Assembly: GCA_948467545.1 (NCBI GenBank)
Contig: CAOKER010000007.1
Location: 62,001-126,000 of the forward strand
Length of the DNA stretch: 64,000 bases
Direction: 5' to 3'
Origin: an uncultured Eubacteriales bacterium
Lineage (GTDB): Bacteria; Bacillota; Clostridia; Oscillospirales; CAG-272
The position numbers and the translations under genes are program-made. Of the stretch, positions 33,901-42,020 are shown piece after piece. Positions within the stretch are counted from its first letter, which is position 1, and each line of letters begins with the position of its first letter. The notes beneath the pieces are model-generated. The model made no database searches and had not been told where the DNA came from. It saw only the letters and a program-made list of their open reading frames with translations.

Positions 33901-36894
33901 TGGATGCTTCAGACTGTACCGGTCAAGAAATCCCGCAGAACAAAAGAAACATTTACGCTTTCCGGATGGGCAAAAGGATACGGACTGACAGATTATGAGC
34001 GTAAAGATTGTTATCCGTCAACATTCAGACTTCGCGCGGTAATAAAGTACAGCGATACGGAGTATAACGAAACAGGTACAGAAACGTACACAGCTGATTT
34101 TTCGCCTCAGACGGAAGATTGGCAGTATACTTCGGTGCAGTTCAGCAAGGAAAAATATTGTACGATTGAAAGTATAACCGTTTATGCAGATTACGATTTT
34201 AACAGCGGTACAGTTTATTTTGACGAGATTAAGCTTGTCAGAGACGGAATAGAAACCGGACTTGAGGAAAACGACTTTAATTTTAGTATTAACTTAGATG
34301 ATATTGTTTCTGAAAATACAGAAGACTCAGATGAAAGTGAAACAAATCTTGATATTTTTGAAGAAGTTCGAGACGAATATGGAAACACTGTTACCAAAAC
34401 GGTATTTTCAGAAGGAGAATTCGGAACTCTGTACAGTTCTTCCGAGTATGGGAACAACGGAAACGATCTTATAGGCAGCAGAGATACAAGAGGAAAAACA
34501 ACGCTATACAGTGTTGACGCGGATACCTCCAAGACTGAGAAAATAACCGACAGAGCGGGAAACATTACGGAATACAAATACGATGTTTCCGGGAATATAA
34601 TAAAGGTCGTAAAGAAAAATTCCGAAGGCACAGAGCTTTCAAGTATATCTTACACATATAACGAGGTAAAAAATCCGACCGAGATAACACGCGGAGACGG
34701 AATGAAATACACTGTTGATTACGACGCGTTTAATAATCTGAAATCAATAGGTATAAACGGAAAAACAGAGAAACTTATTACTTATGCGTATAAATCGGGT
34801 TCCGGAAGAGTTAAGTCCGCTGTGTATGCAAACGGAGATGTAATGAAACTCACTTACAATAAGCTGGGACAGGTTATTTATGAGAAATGGTATTCAAGTG
34901 ATAACACAATATCTCCGATTGCTTCATATGAGTATATATATAACTCGGAAGGAAAATTGACATCGACTATTGACTTTAAGGCATTAAAAGAGTATACTTA
35001 TACATATGATATAGCTAATCTTTCCAAGTATACGGAAAAAAGTATTGTTTTCGATGGAGATATAATCAAGTCACGGACTGTAGATTTTTCAATTGTATAC
35101 GAATATGATGACGGCAGGCTTGTACGTACAAACTATATTTCGGCGGACGGAAGCGTCAGAACGGTTAATACCGAATATCCCGAAAAAGAAAACAGAATTG
35201 TCAGATTTGAAGCCGGAGGAAAAACGGTTACAAGCCGCAGCAAGACAGACGGCTTTGGCCGAAAGACTTTTGATGAGCTTCAGCTGGGAACAGGATTTGT
35301 ATCAAGGCAGTTCAGCTACTACGGCGGACAGGTGACCGAAGAGCATGTTGAAAACGATAAGCTGAAGTCAAGCCCGACGACAGCGCTTGTAAGCCAGATT
35401 GTATATACGGACGGAAGGACTATCAGCTATGAATATGACGCAGAGGAACGGATTACAAAGATCACAGATACTGAAGACGGAGTAACCGAGTATACATACG
35501 ATGCTTTGGGGCAGCTTCTTACCGAGGTGAAAAACGGAACTGTCGTAAATACAATGACATATGATGAGTACGGAAATATACTTACAAAGAATGACATGGT
35601 ATATACGTACGGAAACGGAGTATGGAGAGACCTGCTCACAGGATACTGCGGAAAAACAATATCATACGACGCGCAGGGAAATCCGCTTAATTATCTCGGA
35701 AAAACTTTGAGCTGGGATAAAGGCAGACAGCTGAAATCTTTCGGAAACATTTCATATACTTATAACGCAAGCGGTATCAGGACGTCTAAGACTGTAGGAC
35801 TGACAAAGCACAGATATATTCTTGACGGAACAAAGATTCTGAAAGAAACGTGGGGAAATAACACAATAATTCCGCTGTACGGCAATGAAGGAGACACATG
35901 CGGAATAATATATAACGGAGAACCGTATTATTTTCTTAAGAATCTTCAGGGAGATATAATATCGATAACGGATAAGAGCGGAAATACCGTCGCCAAGTAT
36001 TCATATGACGCATGGGGAGTTTGTACAATTGTCAGCGATTCGTCGAACTGCGATATTGCAGAGGTCAATCCGTACAGATACCGCGGCTATTATTACGACT
36101 CTGAGATTGGTTTATATTATCTTCAAAGCAGATATTATGATCCTGCCATCTGTAGGATACTAAGCGCTGACGATATTATCTTTATTGGTGATAATATACT
36201 AAGTAATAACTTATACGTGTACTGCGGGAATGATCCTATAAATCATATTGATAACAGTGGTCGTTCTTGGTCTGATATATGGATTAATATATGGGATAAT
36301 ACAAAAAAAATAATAAGAAGTACATTGAAGTTTGGAAATACTGTTGCTGTAACGATGGGATTTGATACTGCTGCCGCTGGTGCGTTCTTTCTTGATATGT
36401 ATGAGGATGAAAATGGTATATATCACGCATATTTTGATTGTTGGCAACAAATAGGTGGATATAATAATTTTTATGACTTTTTATTTGACGTCGGTTGTGA
36501 CATGAGATATCTGAGATTTCCTTTTTCTGTTTTGTGTAAAAAATATATTCTATGGCTTTGGAAAGGGGATTACATAAATTTAGGAGCGGGTGCAGAACTT
36601 GGAATATATTATGGAGGAGAACCTCATTGGTTTGTAGATAAGAGTCTTACATTACCAATTTCGATGAATTTAATGTATAAAGGAATTAGTATAATTCAAC
36701 ATCATGATACTACATGGTGGATTACAGGTTTTAATCCGAATCATTTAAATATTAATATAAATGATTTAACTGTTAGATTTACAATAGATTTTTCTTCTAA
36801 TGAGTTATGGTTCTATTATTTCTATAAAGAATATAAGAATGATTCTCATTGTATTTTCTATCCGCATCATTCTCGATTAATCATCAAATTCTAA
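30952..36894 (+). CDS. RHS repeat polymorphic toxin, no signal peptide
   Basis: A protein of about 1980 residues. Regions in order: a charged N-terminus without signal peptide (1-45); a beta-rich domain (about 45-265); a DNRLRE-like module (about 270-433, ending GYIPEMIVDYE); a first YD/RHS block (about 446-780); two carbohydrate-binding-like modules (about 783-1096); a second, longer YD block (about 1136-1760) with the RHS core end motif YYYDSEIGLYYLQSRYYDP; and a unique C-terminal tip of about 215 residues after NHIDNSGRSW. The shell would enclose the tip, the likely toxin. The tip matches no family I know. Start ATG 30952 is favoured since GAAAGG touches ATG 30940. Lack of a Sec signal suggests another exit route, perhaps the holin at 19385. 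Confidence 0.88.
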   Translation: MEEKKTKEIENDIKLSEKKEAHQVKEKKNMRGKNRKIYRMSDGSERAVFYGASIHELNEETGCYEEAGNAITADSDGKHAHGENRLLKVDFNCAKDNDELFEIESRGHKITVSSVKPKVKKLNDVYGAEGELLQRINPGKKPQDVISFEGRNKGETYEYYLENSRLKENIIITEKAESYRYSFKLKTTNLSYEYTEKDRRIYFKDTETNELIFTIPAPYMYDAKGAESENVCYEIKAGENGEMRLSVIADCGWINSDERVFPVTVDPQIDVNEDESIVIHPWANGTVGESGQSYVGVQEGTVKRAYVAINKPELPGNPLIKKVWLKLYSDIAVSGSTDPLVGLYRVTGDLTVGQCTPENSTDMIDYAHISGYIDDDSKHVYTFDITSVYDSFEKEDAEQITLVVKLIDESVTNSYFSRINMRRAGYIPEMIVDYEKNDVFADSHDSDSFRIGSIGRENVDLLCGNVTLTLNDFVWSGNRMPVTLRHMYNSIYAEYDYTANSAADIEEADYSLMKLGKGWKLNIMQSVIESVFQLDGTTYDGYMFSDEYGKKTYLVERSEDRCEGNCENGEYTYEDYYQSGILYEPTCRKLLYGTDIYKFDSSGRLISKTDSYGNTMSITYTLGKITSVTDGAGREFEFTYSGDYLSMITAPDGNSIRYTYLAGLLIRINYSDGSCLRLGEDFNSLIGSLAVADKNGRVIENCTNIYTGKNITEVRCYGSDGNELKLGKVKKYVRSFAANTVTVTETYPADADLCETEDIVNTTVYKYDDDGKQIGKYEKEFAGSCHNYLAGHCFESLDSWTAEAVNTVDSILVHCRETDNSKFGDYVLRMQTWEENSTANGVYQTVTLPAGTYTVSAYLRLMNMSGNPSVYVRVTSSDGTTLAESEHLNKKYSDYMRVSEVFTLTQSTSVTVHILMDGKGTAYADAVQLEKGACAGEYNLIENAGFENGLVSWVKTANCKLDANTGIKQSYSRKINGDIIAHSWMLQTVPVKKSRRTKETFTLSGWAKGYGLTDYERKDCYPSTFRLRAVIKYSDTEYNETGTETYTADFSPQTEDWQYTSVQFSKEKYCTIESITVYADYDFNSGTVYFDEIKLVRDGIETGLEENDFNFSINLDDIVSENTEDSDESETNLDIFEEVRDEYGNTVTKTVFSEGEFGTLYSSSEYGNNGNDLIGSRDTRGKTTLYSVDADTSKTEKITDRAGNITEYKYDVSGNIIKVVKKNSEGTELSSISYTYNEVKNPTEITRGDGMKYTVDYDAFNNLKSIGINGKTEKLITYAYKSGSGRVKSAVYANGDVMKLTYNKLGQVIYEKWYSSDNTISPIASYEYIYNSEGKLTSTIDFKALKEYTYTYDIANLSKYTEKSIVFDGDIIKSRTVDFSIVYEYDDGRLVRTNYISADGSVRTVNTEYPEKENRIVRFEAGGKTVTSRSKTDGFGRKTFDELQLGTGFVSRQFSYYGGQVTEEHVENDKLKSSPTTALVSQIVYTDGRTISYEYDAEERITKITDTEDGVTEYTYDALGQLLTEVKNGTVVNTMTYDEYGNILTKNDMVYTYGNGVWRDLLTGYCGKTISYDAQGNPLNYLGKTLSWDKGRQLKSFGNISYTYNASGIRTSKTVGLTKHRYILDGTKILKETWGNNTIIPLYGNEGDTCGIIYNGEPYYFLKNLQGDIISITDKSGNTVAKYSYDAWGVCTIVSDSSNCDIAEVNPYRYRGYYYDSEIGLYYLQSRYYDPAICRILSADDIIFIGDNILSNNLYVYCGNDPINHIDNSGRSWSDIWINIWDNTKKIIRSTLKFGNTVAVTMGFDTAAAGAFFLDMYEDENGIYHAYFDCWQQIGGYNNFYDFLFDVGCDMRYLRFPFSVLCKKYILWLWKGDYINLGAGAELGIYYGGEPHWFVDKSLTLPISMNLMYKGISIIQHHDTTWWITGFNPNHLNININDLTVRFTIDFSSNELWFYYFYKEYKNDSHCIFYPHHSRLIIKF
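34970..34998 (+). promoter_or_regulatory. Promoter-like sequence inside the RHS coding region
   Basis: TTGACT (34970-34975) and TATACT (34993-34998) with a 17-bp spacer lie within the codons for TIDFKALKEYTYTYD. The same element recurs at 37691, 38608, 40882 and 41980 in front of orphan genes. Here it could transcribe the 3' end of the RHS gene and the immunity gene. Confidence 0.5.
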
Positions 36895-36917
36895 AATATA
36901 ATAGGAGTTGTAACTAT

Positions 36918-37526
36918 ATGAAAAAAATATTGTTATGTGGTTTTTGTGGCATTTTAGTTAGTATTTTATTTTTTGGGGGGTGTTCTATAATAAAAAGCAG
37001 AGACAGAGTATTGTTTAATAATTTACTTTTTCAAGATGAAAGAGAATTAACCAATAATCAAACCGAGCAACTATTATTGGCTATTGAAAATGAGGATAAA
37101 GACAGTATAAGAAAGATGTTTTCAGAATATGCGATCTCGAAGTCAGAAAATTTTGACGGAGATATTGAAAATCTATTTGAATATTTTCGTGGAGAGCTGA
37201 TATCTTTCAATAAGAACGGAACATATGTGCCATATATGGAAAGCGGAAGCGAAGGTATAATGAAGCTTGTAGATTATCAGAATGTAGTTAGAACGAGCGA
37301 GGATACATATCTTCTTACAACGAGATACTATATTGTTGATACAGTTACACACGATAATGTTGGGATATATTCTTTAAATATTCTAAATCTTGAGGAATAT
37401 CGTAAATACGATAAACCGGAAAAACAAGAAAATATAGAGTATTTGCCCGGAATTAACATGGTTTATATAAAGCAATGGGCGGATTATCATTGGTTAGGTA
37501 TTGCTGAATATGGGAAAGAGGATTGA
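36918..37526 (+). CDS. Candidate immunity lipoprotein (DUF5104-like)
   Basis: A 202-residue protein with a lipoprotein signal peptide ending FFGGCSII, followed by an acidic helical/beta domain that may belong to the DUF5104 type (AIENEDKDSIRKMFS). It starts 21 bp after the RHS stop, the usual site of the cognate immunity gene. AGGAG lies 10 nt before ATG 36918. Its mature part is nearly identical to the protein at 42097. A lipoprotein would act outside the membrane, which suggests the toxin tip or its target is extracytoplasmic. Immunity function is inferred from position only. Confidence 0.65.
   Translation: MKKILLCGFCGILVSILFFGGCSIIKSRDRVLFNNLLFQDERELTNNQTEQLLLAIENEDKDSIRKMFSEYAISKSENFDGDIENLFEYFRGELISFNKNGTYVPYMESGSEGIMKLVDYQNVVRTSEDTYLLTTRYYIVDTVTHDNVGIYSLNILNLEEYRKYDKPEKQENIEYLPGINMVYIKQWADYHWLGIAEYGKED
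36990..37507 (+). repeat. 518-bp near-identical duplication, copy 1
   Basis: This stretch is the same length as 42232-42749 and I see only two differing bases, both near the 3' end (in the codons around INMVYIK/INMIYIK). It covers the mature lipoprotein domain but not the signal peptides, which differ. Confidence 0.9.
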
Positions 37527-37582
37527 TAGATTAATAAATTCTTAATTGTACGCATATAAATTATATATTTTGTTTTATAGTT

Positions 37583-37617
37583 TATGGCTGCTCAGATATT
37601 GGGCGGCCATAGTTTTT
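37583..37617 (+). terminator. Intrinsic terminator after immunity lipoprotein
   Basis: TATGGCTGC (37583-37591) pairs with GCGGCCATA (37603-37611), followed by five T residues. Confidence 0.65.
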
Positions 37618-37649
37618 GTGCGGAAGCTAAGTACATAGATGTCATGTTT

Positions 37650-37745
37650 TATGATTATGCATATAATACGGAGAAAATTGATATCAATTATTGACTTTAA
37701 GGCGCTAAAGTTGTATACTTTATATATGGCATAGGTAATCTTTCA
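37650..37745 (+). pseudogene. RHS gene remnant 1
   Basis: A decayed copy of RHS positions about 34925-35025; the best-kept part is ATTGACTTTAAGGCGCTAAA. The reading frame is lost. It carries the promoter-like element at 37691. Confidence 0.7.
37691..37719 (+). promoter_or_regulatory. RHS-derived promoter, orphan cassette 1
   Basis: TTGACT (37691-37696), 17 bp, TATACT (37714-37719). It lies before the small frame at 37754 and the membrane protein at 37888. Confidence 0.55.
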
Positions 37746-37753
37746 AAGTATAT

Positions 37754-37879
37754 ATGAATGATATTGGAGAAATATTATCGTCTTTTATAGATTCATTAAA
37801 TAATGTTGTCGAAAGTATTATTAAATTTATTAAAGAACTTTGTGTAGAACCTTTCATAGAGGCATTAGATAGTGTGTGA
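37754..37879 (+). CDS. Possible 41-residue peptide or toxin-tip remnant
   Basis: A short frame starting MNDIGEILSSF and ending FIEALDSV, predicted to be an amphipathic helix. It has only a weak ribosome site. It sits just after the orphan promoter and ends 8 bp before the next gene. It may be the last piece of a displaced RHS toxin tip, or a chance frame. Confidence 0.3.
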   Translation: MNDIGEILSSFIDSLNNVVESIIKFIKELCVEPFIEALDSV

Positions 37880-37887
37880 GATAAATT

Positions 37888-38496
37888 ATGAGTGATACAG
37901 GAAATTATGTAATAACATTAGAAAAAATATACATATATAAATGTCATCAATTTATATTCCTACTAATTTTTTTATTCATGTTATTTTTAATTATGTATAT
38001 TTTCTTTAAGATTTACCTTAATAAAATAAAAAAAATCACGCTAAAAGGGACTAAAAAAACATATAAAGAGCGAGAAAAGATAAAAAATAAGCTTAATGTC
38101 AGACGAATATTTATTAAAATATTTATGATATTATTTATTGTGGGAGGATATGTGTTTAGTTGGTTAGCATTTTATAATGATACAAGCAAAATAAAATCCG
38201 ATATAACCGACATGAGCTTTCAAATATACGAAGGGGGCCTTATTGTTAAACCATACGTTGGTATGGGTAAACACAGTAGTTTAGATGAAAATTTTGGGTG
38301 GATTACATTTGAAAAAAATTTTTTATCTCATATGAATGATTATTATGACTGTTTAATATATGATATGAAAGATAAAAGATCTTTATATGATAGCTATAGT
38401 AAAATTGATTTCTATAAAAAATATTACGGTACTATAGTATATGGCGAACAAAGTAAAGCTGTTGTATATTGGGATGTTGAGGAATATCAAAATTAA
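37888..38496 (+). CDS. Two-helix membrane protein, orphan immunity candidate
   Basis: A 202-residue protein with two transmembrane helices (about residues 19-44 and 75-96), a basic cytoplasmic loop between them and a C-terminal domain of about 105 residues. No family recognised. It follows an RHS remnant with promoter and is followed by a terminator, so it forms its own cassette. The ribosome site is weak (GTGAGA). The immunity role is inferred from location. Confidence 0.6.
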   Translation: MSDTGNYVITLEKIYIYKCHQFIFLLIFLFMLFLIMYIFFKIYLNKIKKITLKGTKKTYKEREKIKNKLNVRRIFIKIFMILFIVGGYVFSWLAFYNDTSKIKSDITDMSFQIYEGGLIVKPYVGMGKHSSLDENFGWITFEKNFLSHMNDYYDCLIYDMKDKRSLYDSYSKIDFYKKYYGTIVYGEQSKAVVYWDVEEYQN

Positions 38497-38529
38497 TTTA
38501 TCTCTATAGTGTAATTCAAAAGCTGAGTA

Positions 38530-38577
38530 GGGGTTGTTGCCTGTGTTTACATTACATGCGACAGCTCCTCTTATTTT
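38530..38577 (+). terminator. Terminator-like hairpin after orphan cassette 1
   Basis: GGGGTTGTTGC (38530-38540) pairs with GCGACAGCTCC (38558-38568) using G-U pairs; TCTTATTTTA follows. Confidence 0.5.
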
Positions 38578-38607
38578 AGCGATGAATGTAAAATAACATA
38601 TTAGCTA

Positions 38608-38636
38608 TTGACTTTCAAAATTTAAAGTTATATTAT
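38608..38636 (+). promoter_or_regulatory. RHS-derived promoter, orphan cassette 2
   Basis: TTGACT (38608-38613), 17 bp, TATTAT (38631-38636). The surrounding sequence is a strongly decayed copy of the RHS segment (ATTGACTTT kept). It precedes the gene at 38745; a nine-codon frame MPGLISAIA at 38690 lies between. Confidence 0.5.
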
Positions 38637-38744
38637 ATACATAAGAGTTTTATATTGTAAATAATTTTATTTAAAAAAGGTGTTTACAATGCCGGGACTA
38701 ATTTCTGCAATAGCATAATATATTCATAATCTTATGGAGAGTAT

Positions 38745-39230
38745 ATGAGAGTATTTCATTTTCGAACAATAAAAAGTAAACAAGATATTAAAGACGCACT
38801 ATCGTCTTTTTTAGAAACCGAATATCATTCACCTTGGCGTTTTTTTGAGAATTATGACATAACATCTTATATTGATCCACATCTATACATTTCAAAAAAT
38901 AAAATACACGGATATTATGAGAATGGTAAAACAACACGTACGCGTTACTCAAGAGAATTTGTGAAAAATTGGGTATATATTTATTTTTACTCAAAAAATG
39001 GTATTACTTATATTTTCGGAATAATATTTTTTGAGCCGCTTGTTCCGATATTAATGTTTTTGGCTGTTTGGAAGTGTTGGCATAGTTTTTTAAATAGTCC
39101 TTTAGAACAGCCTGGATTTTTAGGAGCAATGATTCCAATTATATTAGTACCAATTTTTTTAGTAGATATTTGTGTTGATCAAAAGAAGTTTTATGAAATG
39201 ATTTATAATCAGATTAAATTTTTATTTTAG
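38745..39230 (+). CDS. Membrane protein, orphan immunity candidate
   Basis: A 161-residue protein: about 85 polar N-terminal residues, then two hydrophobic stretches (about 90-112 and 125-148). GGAGAG lies a few bases before the ATG. No family recognised. It is the first gene of a three-gene run (38745, 39238, 39871) ending at the terminator at 40635. Confidence 0.6.
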   Translation: MRVFHFRTIKSKQDIKDALSSFLETEYHSPWRFFENYDITSYIDPHLYISKNKIHGYYENGKTTRTRYSREFVKNWVYIYFYSKNGITYIFGIIFFEPLVPILMFLAVWKCWHSFLNSPLEQPGFLGAMIPIILVPIFLVDICVDQKKFYEMIYNQIKFLF

Positions 39231-39237
39231 GGTAATT

Positions 39238-39759
39238 ATGAATCGAAAATTTATTGTATTAATAATCGTTATTATTTTAGCTATATTTATTTTTCCTTTT
39301 ACATTTCAAGTTGGCAATGTAGTAATTACCAATAATTATGTAGAAACTCCTAAGGAAGCTGTTGAAAATAAAGGAAAATTTGAAGTTGCGCATGAATTAG
39401 GATATGTAGATGTGAATGGTGTAACAGTATATTATGGTATAGGATATTTAGGAAATGATAAAAATGACAAGAGAATATTCTCCGCAATATTATATAATAA
39501 AGATGATAAATATTATGACATAGGTAATTACATAATTTCTATTAATGAACAAGATATTGAAACCGATCTTGAAGATATAACTATGAAGCAATTTATATTA
39601 CAAAACGAAAATATATTAGAATATGATATTGCTTATGCAGAGTTAGGCAATTATTTTGTATCTCAAGGAGAATATAATATTCAAAAATTTGAAATCGAAT
39701 TAGACGGAATAAAAGAAAATGTTTCTATAATTTATGGAGTAGTTTACAATAATGAATAA
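39238..39759 (+). CDS. Secreted or membrane-anchored protein, orphan immunity candidate
   Basis: A 173-residue protein with an N-terminal hydrophobic anchor (VLIIVIILAIFIFPF) and an outer beta-rich acidic domain of about 145 residues. AGGG lies before the ATG and the gene starts 7 bp after its neighbour. No family recognised. Confidence 0.6.
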   Translation: MNRKFIVLIIVIILAIFIFPFTFQVGNVVITNNYVETPKEAVENKGKFEVAHELGYVDVNGVTVYYGIGYLGNDKNDKRIFSAILYNKDDKYYDIGNYIISINEQDIETDLEDITMKQFILQNENILEYDIAYAELGNYFVSQGEYNIQKFEIELDGIKENVSIIYGVVYNNE

Positions 39760-39870
39760 ATTAAGATATTAAGTTTGATGTTGATGTATATGAAAACTAA
39801 ATGATTTTTATAATCCTAAATTTATTTGACTTGGAATGAATATTTTAGATATATTTTTGGTGAATATATT

Positions 39871-40599
39871 ATGTGTATTAATTTTATTAATGATAGTTAT
39901 TATATGATAAAATGCTTTGCAAATAATTCCGAAATAATTATTAATTCTAATTCTTCCGATATAATTGAAGTTAATGAAAGGAATGTGAGCATATCAATAT
40001 ATCACTTATTAGACAATATAATTTCAAAAAATAAAAAAACATATAATATATTGGTTGATTTATCGTATAGTATTTACATAGAAAATCCTAAACAAAATAT
40101 ATCAATATACATAAGAGATAATCAGAAAAAATGTCGGTTTGTATATGGAGAAATAAATTATATTTATTTTGATATTAACTGCTCGGAACAAATTTACAAT
40201 AATATATACTTTATTAATAATCCGGCAAATGTAATGAAATATTTTATTATGCAAAGGAAAAAGGAAAAAAGACCTCGAGTTATTGACTTTTTTATGTATC
40301 TTATTTTTGTGGTTTTCCCTTGGGCCTTACTTTTTATATTTGTTAGATTTGTTCTCACTTTAAGTAATATATATATTCCATGGTATATGATTTTTGTAGT
40401 ATGTACAGTAGGTGTGTTGATAAATATTTTTCTTGAAAAATTTAGCGAAAAGCTTTGGGATTTAATTATAAAAAAAGCGCGGAAAACTTCAAATTCTAAA
40501 TCTGTTATAGTAAATTTATTAAAACGTTTTAAAAATGAAAGGGAAGAGTTTGAGGAATATATAAGTTCTGCTTATTTAACAGATTTACTATCAAAGTAA
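39871..40599 (+). CDS. Membrane protein, orphan immunity candidate
   Basis: A protein of about 242 residues: a soluble N-terminal domain (about 1-140), two close transmembrane helices (about 150-200) and a basic C-terminal tail. ATG 39871 is chosen because GGTGA lies 8 nt upstream; the frame also extends to a TTG at 39826 without a site. Strongly AT-rich. No family recognised. Confidence 0.6.
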   Translation: MCINFINDSYYMIKCFANNSEIIINSNSSDIIEVNERNVSISIYHLLDNIISKNKKTYNILVDLSYSIYIENPKQNISIYIRDNQKKCRFVYGEINYIYFDINCSEQIYNNIYFINNPANVMKYFIMQRKKEKRPRVIDFFMYLIFVVFPWALLFIFVRFVLTLSNIYIPWYMIFVVCTVGVLINIFLEKFSEKLWDLIIKKARKTSNSKSVIVNLLKRFKNEREEFEEYISSAYLTDLLSK

Positions 40600-40634
40600 A
40601 AATATTTTGTAAATGTTGTAAAGATTCGCAGCTG

Positions 40635-40674
40635 AATTATGGCCGCTTAATATTAGAGCGGTCATAATTTTTTT
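40635..40674 (+). terminator. Intrinsic terminator after orphan cassette 2
   Basis: AATTATGGCCGCT pairs with AGCGGTCATAATT and is followed by a T-tract. The stem is related to the one at 37583. Confidence 0.8.
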
Positions 40675-40705
40675 GTAACAAAAATATATCACTTTTATTG
40701 TATGG

Positions 40706-40925
40706 TACGGAAGAATCGGAAGAAGATGAAACAAATTCCGAAGTTTTTGAGGGAGATTCGTAATATATACGGAAATGTAATTATCGGAACCGAATTCAGA
40801 AAAGGCGAATTTGGAACTCTGTACAATACACTTACGGGCAGCAGAGATACAAGAGGGAAAACAACGCTAAAATATCAACTATTGACTTTAAGGCATTAAT
40901 AGAATATACTATATACTGATTGACT
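40706..40925 (+). pseudogene. RHS gene remnant 2
   Basis: Positions 40706-40870 match RHS about 34327-34510 (shared stretches GGAACTCTGTACA and GGCAGCAGAGATACAAGAGG). The sequence then jumps to RHS about 34960-35010, the promoter-like part. About 450 bp of the parent gene is deleted between the two pieces. A 65-codon frame survives, but no intact protein. Confidence 0.8.
40882..40910 (+). promoter_or_regulatory. RHS-derived promoter, orphan cassette 3
   Basis: TTGACT (40882-40887), 17 bp, TATACT (40905-40910). It precedes the gene at 41062. Confidence 0.55.
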
Positions 40926-41061
40926 AGATTGTGATTTTCACTTAAATTATATTATGATTACGGTGACATTTTTTAAATATATAAAGTATATCTAATGTTA
41001 AATTAATTATTATTCTAAAAAAGTATAATTTATACGAATTATTAATTGAGGTGTTATAATT

Positions 41062-41523
41062 ATGAGATTTTTAAAAAAATCTGCATTAGTAGCAATATTT
41101 TTAATATTTTTTTTAATTATAAATTTGTTTATACCGAGATCATGTTGGATAGAAAATGGTATTATTAATAAATTGGGTAATGATATTTATATTCCTGATA
41201 GAATGTCCGATGATTATTATAAAGATATTATTTGGGGTGGACATAAAATGTGGAAATATGAACTTTCTGCGAAGGAAATGGAGATGGCGAGTGTTTATAT
41301 TGATAATGGAGACTTCATAAAATTGAACGAAGATACATTTGATTATATAAAATCATGTTGGTATGCATCGTGTACTTCAACTGGATTTGATTTTCGTATG
41401 GGTTTTAGGAATATAAATGCTTTGTATTCATATAGATATTGCGCGTCATACGATGGAAATTATGTGGAATTTATTCTTGATATATCAAATAGTAACTATT
41501 ATGTTTTAACGTTTCATGATTGA
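41062..41523 (+). CDS. Membrane-anchored protein, orphan immunity candidate (paralogue of 42860)
   Basis: A 153-residue protein with an N-terminal anchor (about residues 7-27) and an outer domain. It shares with the protein at 42860 the pattern (Y/I)xPxRxSDDxxKD, then MWKYELSAKEM against LWEYKLSDEEM, so they are diverged members of one family. GAGGTG precedes the ATG. Several Cys residues lie in the outer domain. No named family recognised. Confidence 0.65.
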   Translation: MRFLKKSALVAIFLIFFLIINLFIPRSCWIENGIINKLGNDIYIPDRMSDDYYKDIIWGGHKMWKYELSAKEMEMASVYIDNGDFIKLNEDTFDYIKSCWYASCTSTGFDFRMGFRNINALYSYRYCASYDGNYVEFILDISNSNYYVLTFHD

Positions 41524-41777
41524 TTTTATTAGTAAATTTATGACATATAATAGTAAATCTAATAAAAGGAAGAGACCACTTTCTCCCGTTTCACCTGCTA
41601 TTGAATTTAAATTATTACATGAGGTGGATTTCCTTTTCTCTTATTTATATTTGGATTAATAATTGATGCTATTTCTTTTTTATTAAAATGGCATAAGATA
41701 ATGTTATGCATTTCTTTTGGATATAATGCGGGATTTATTTTGGGGATTATTTTAAAACATAAGTATAATAATTATAT

Positions 41778-41806
41778 AAAAGGACTGCTTTTTTAGCAGT
41801 CCTTTT
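41778..41806 (+). terminator. Terminator hairpin
   Basis: AAAAGGACTGCT (41778-41789) and AGCAGTCCTTTT (41795-41806) form a perfect 12-bp stem with a short T-rich loop. Confidence 0.65.
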
Positions 41807-41849
41807 ATTAATAAATTATAACTAATTTTGAGCATGAGAGCGGCATCTG

Positions 41850-42020
41850 ATGGAATAACACTTTCGGAAAGCGAACATTTGAATAAGAAATATTCAGATT
41901 ATATACACGTATCGGAGGTATTCACATTTACACAAATTACAAGCGTAGCTGTGAATATAATGACGAAAAATATCGTCTATTGACATTAAAGGCAATAAGG
42001 TGTATACTTATTATAGATAA
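41850..42020 (+). pseudogene. RHS gene remnant 3
   Basis: Positions 41850-41965 match RHS about 33576-33700 (AATAAGAAATATTCAGATTAT, with one change in the parent). The sequence then jumps to the promoter-like segment (RHS about 34965-35010). The frame is broken. Confidence 0.8.
41980..42008 (+). promoter_or_regulatory. RHS-derived promoter, orphan cassette 4
   Basis: TTGACA (41980-41985), 17 bp, TATACT (42003-42008). The -35 box is a full consensus here. It precedes the lipoprotein at 42097. Confidence 0.6.

Noticed and set aside
38546..38575. TTTACA followed by a CTTATT-like box, resembling the group-5 sigma motif
   Set aside because: The TTTACA lies in the loop of a terminator-like hairpin (38530-38577), so the match is probably chance; the better promoter is at 38608.
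39826..39855. TTGACT with TATATT at 18 bp before the 39871 gene as another RHS-derived promoter
   Set aside because: Surrounding sequence does not match the RHS segment, and a start there would leave almost no room for the ribosome site; the gene is more likely co-transcribed with its upstream neighbours.
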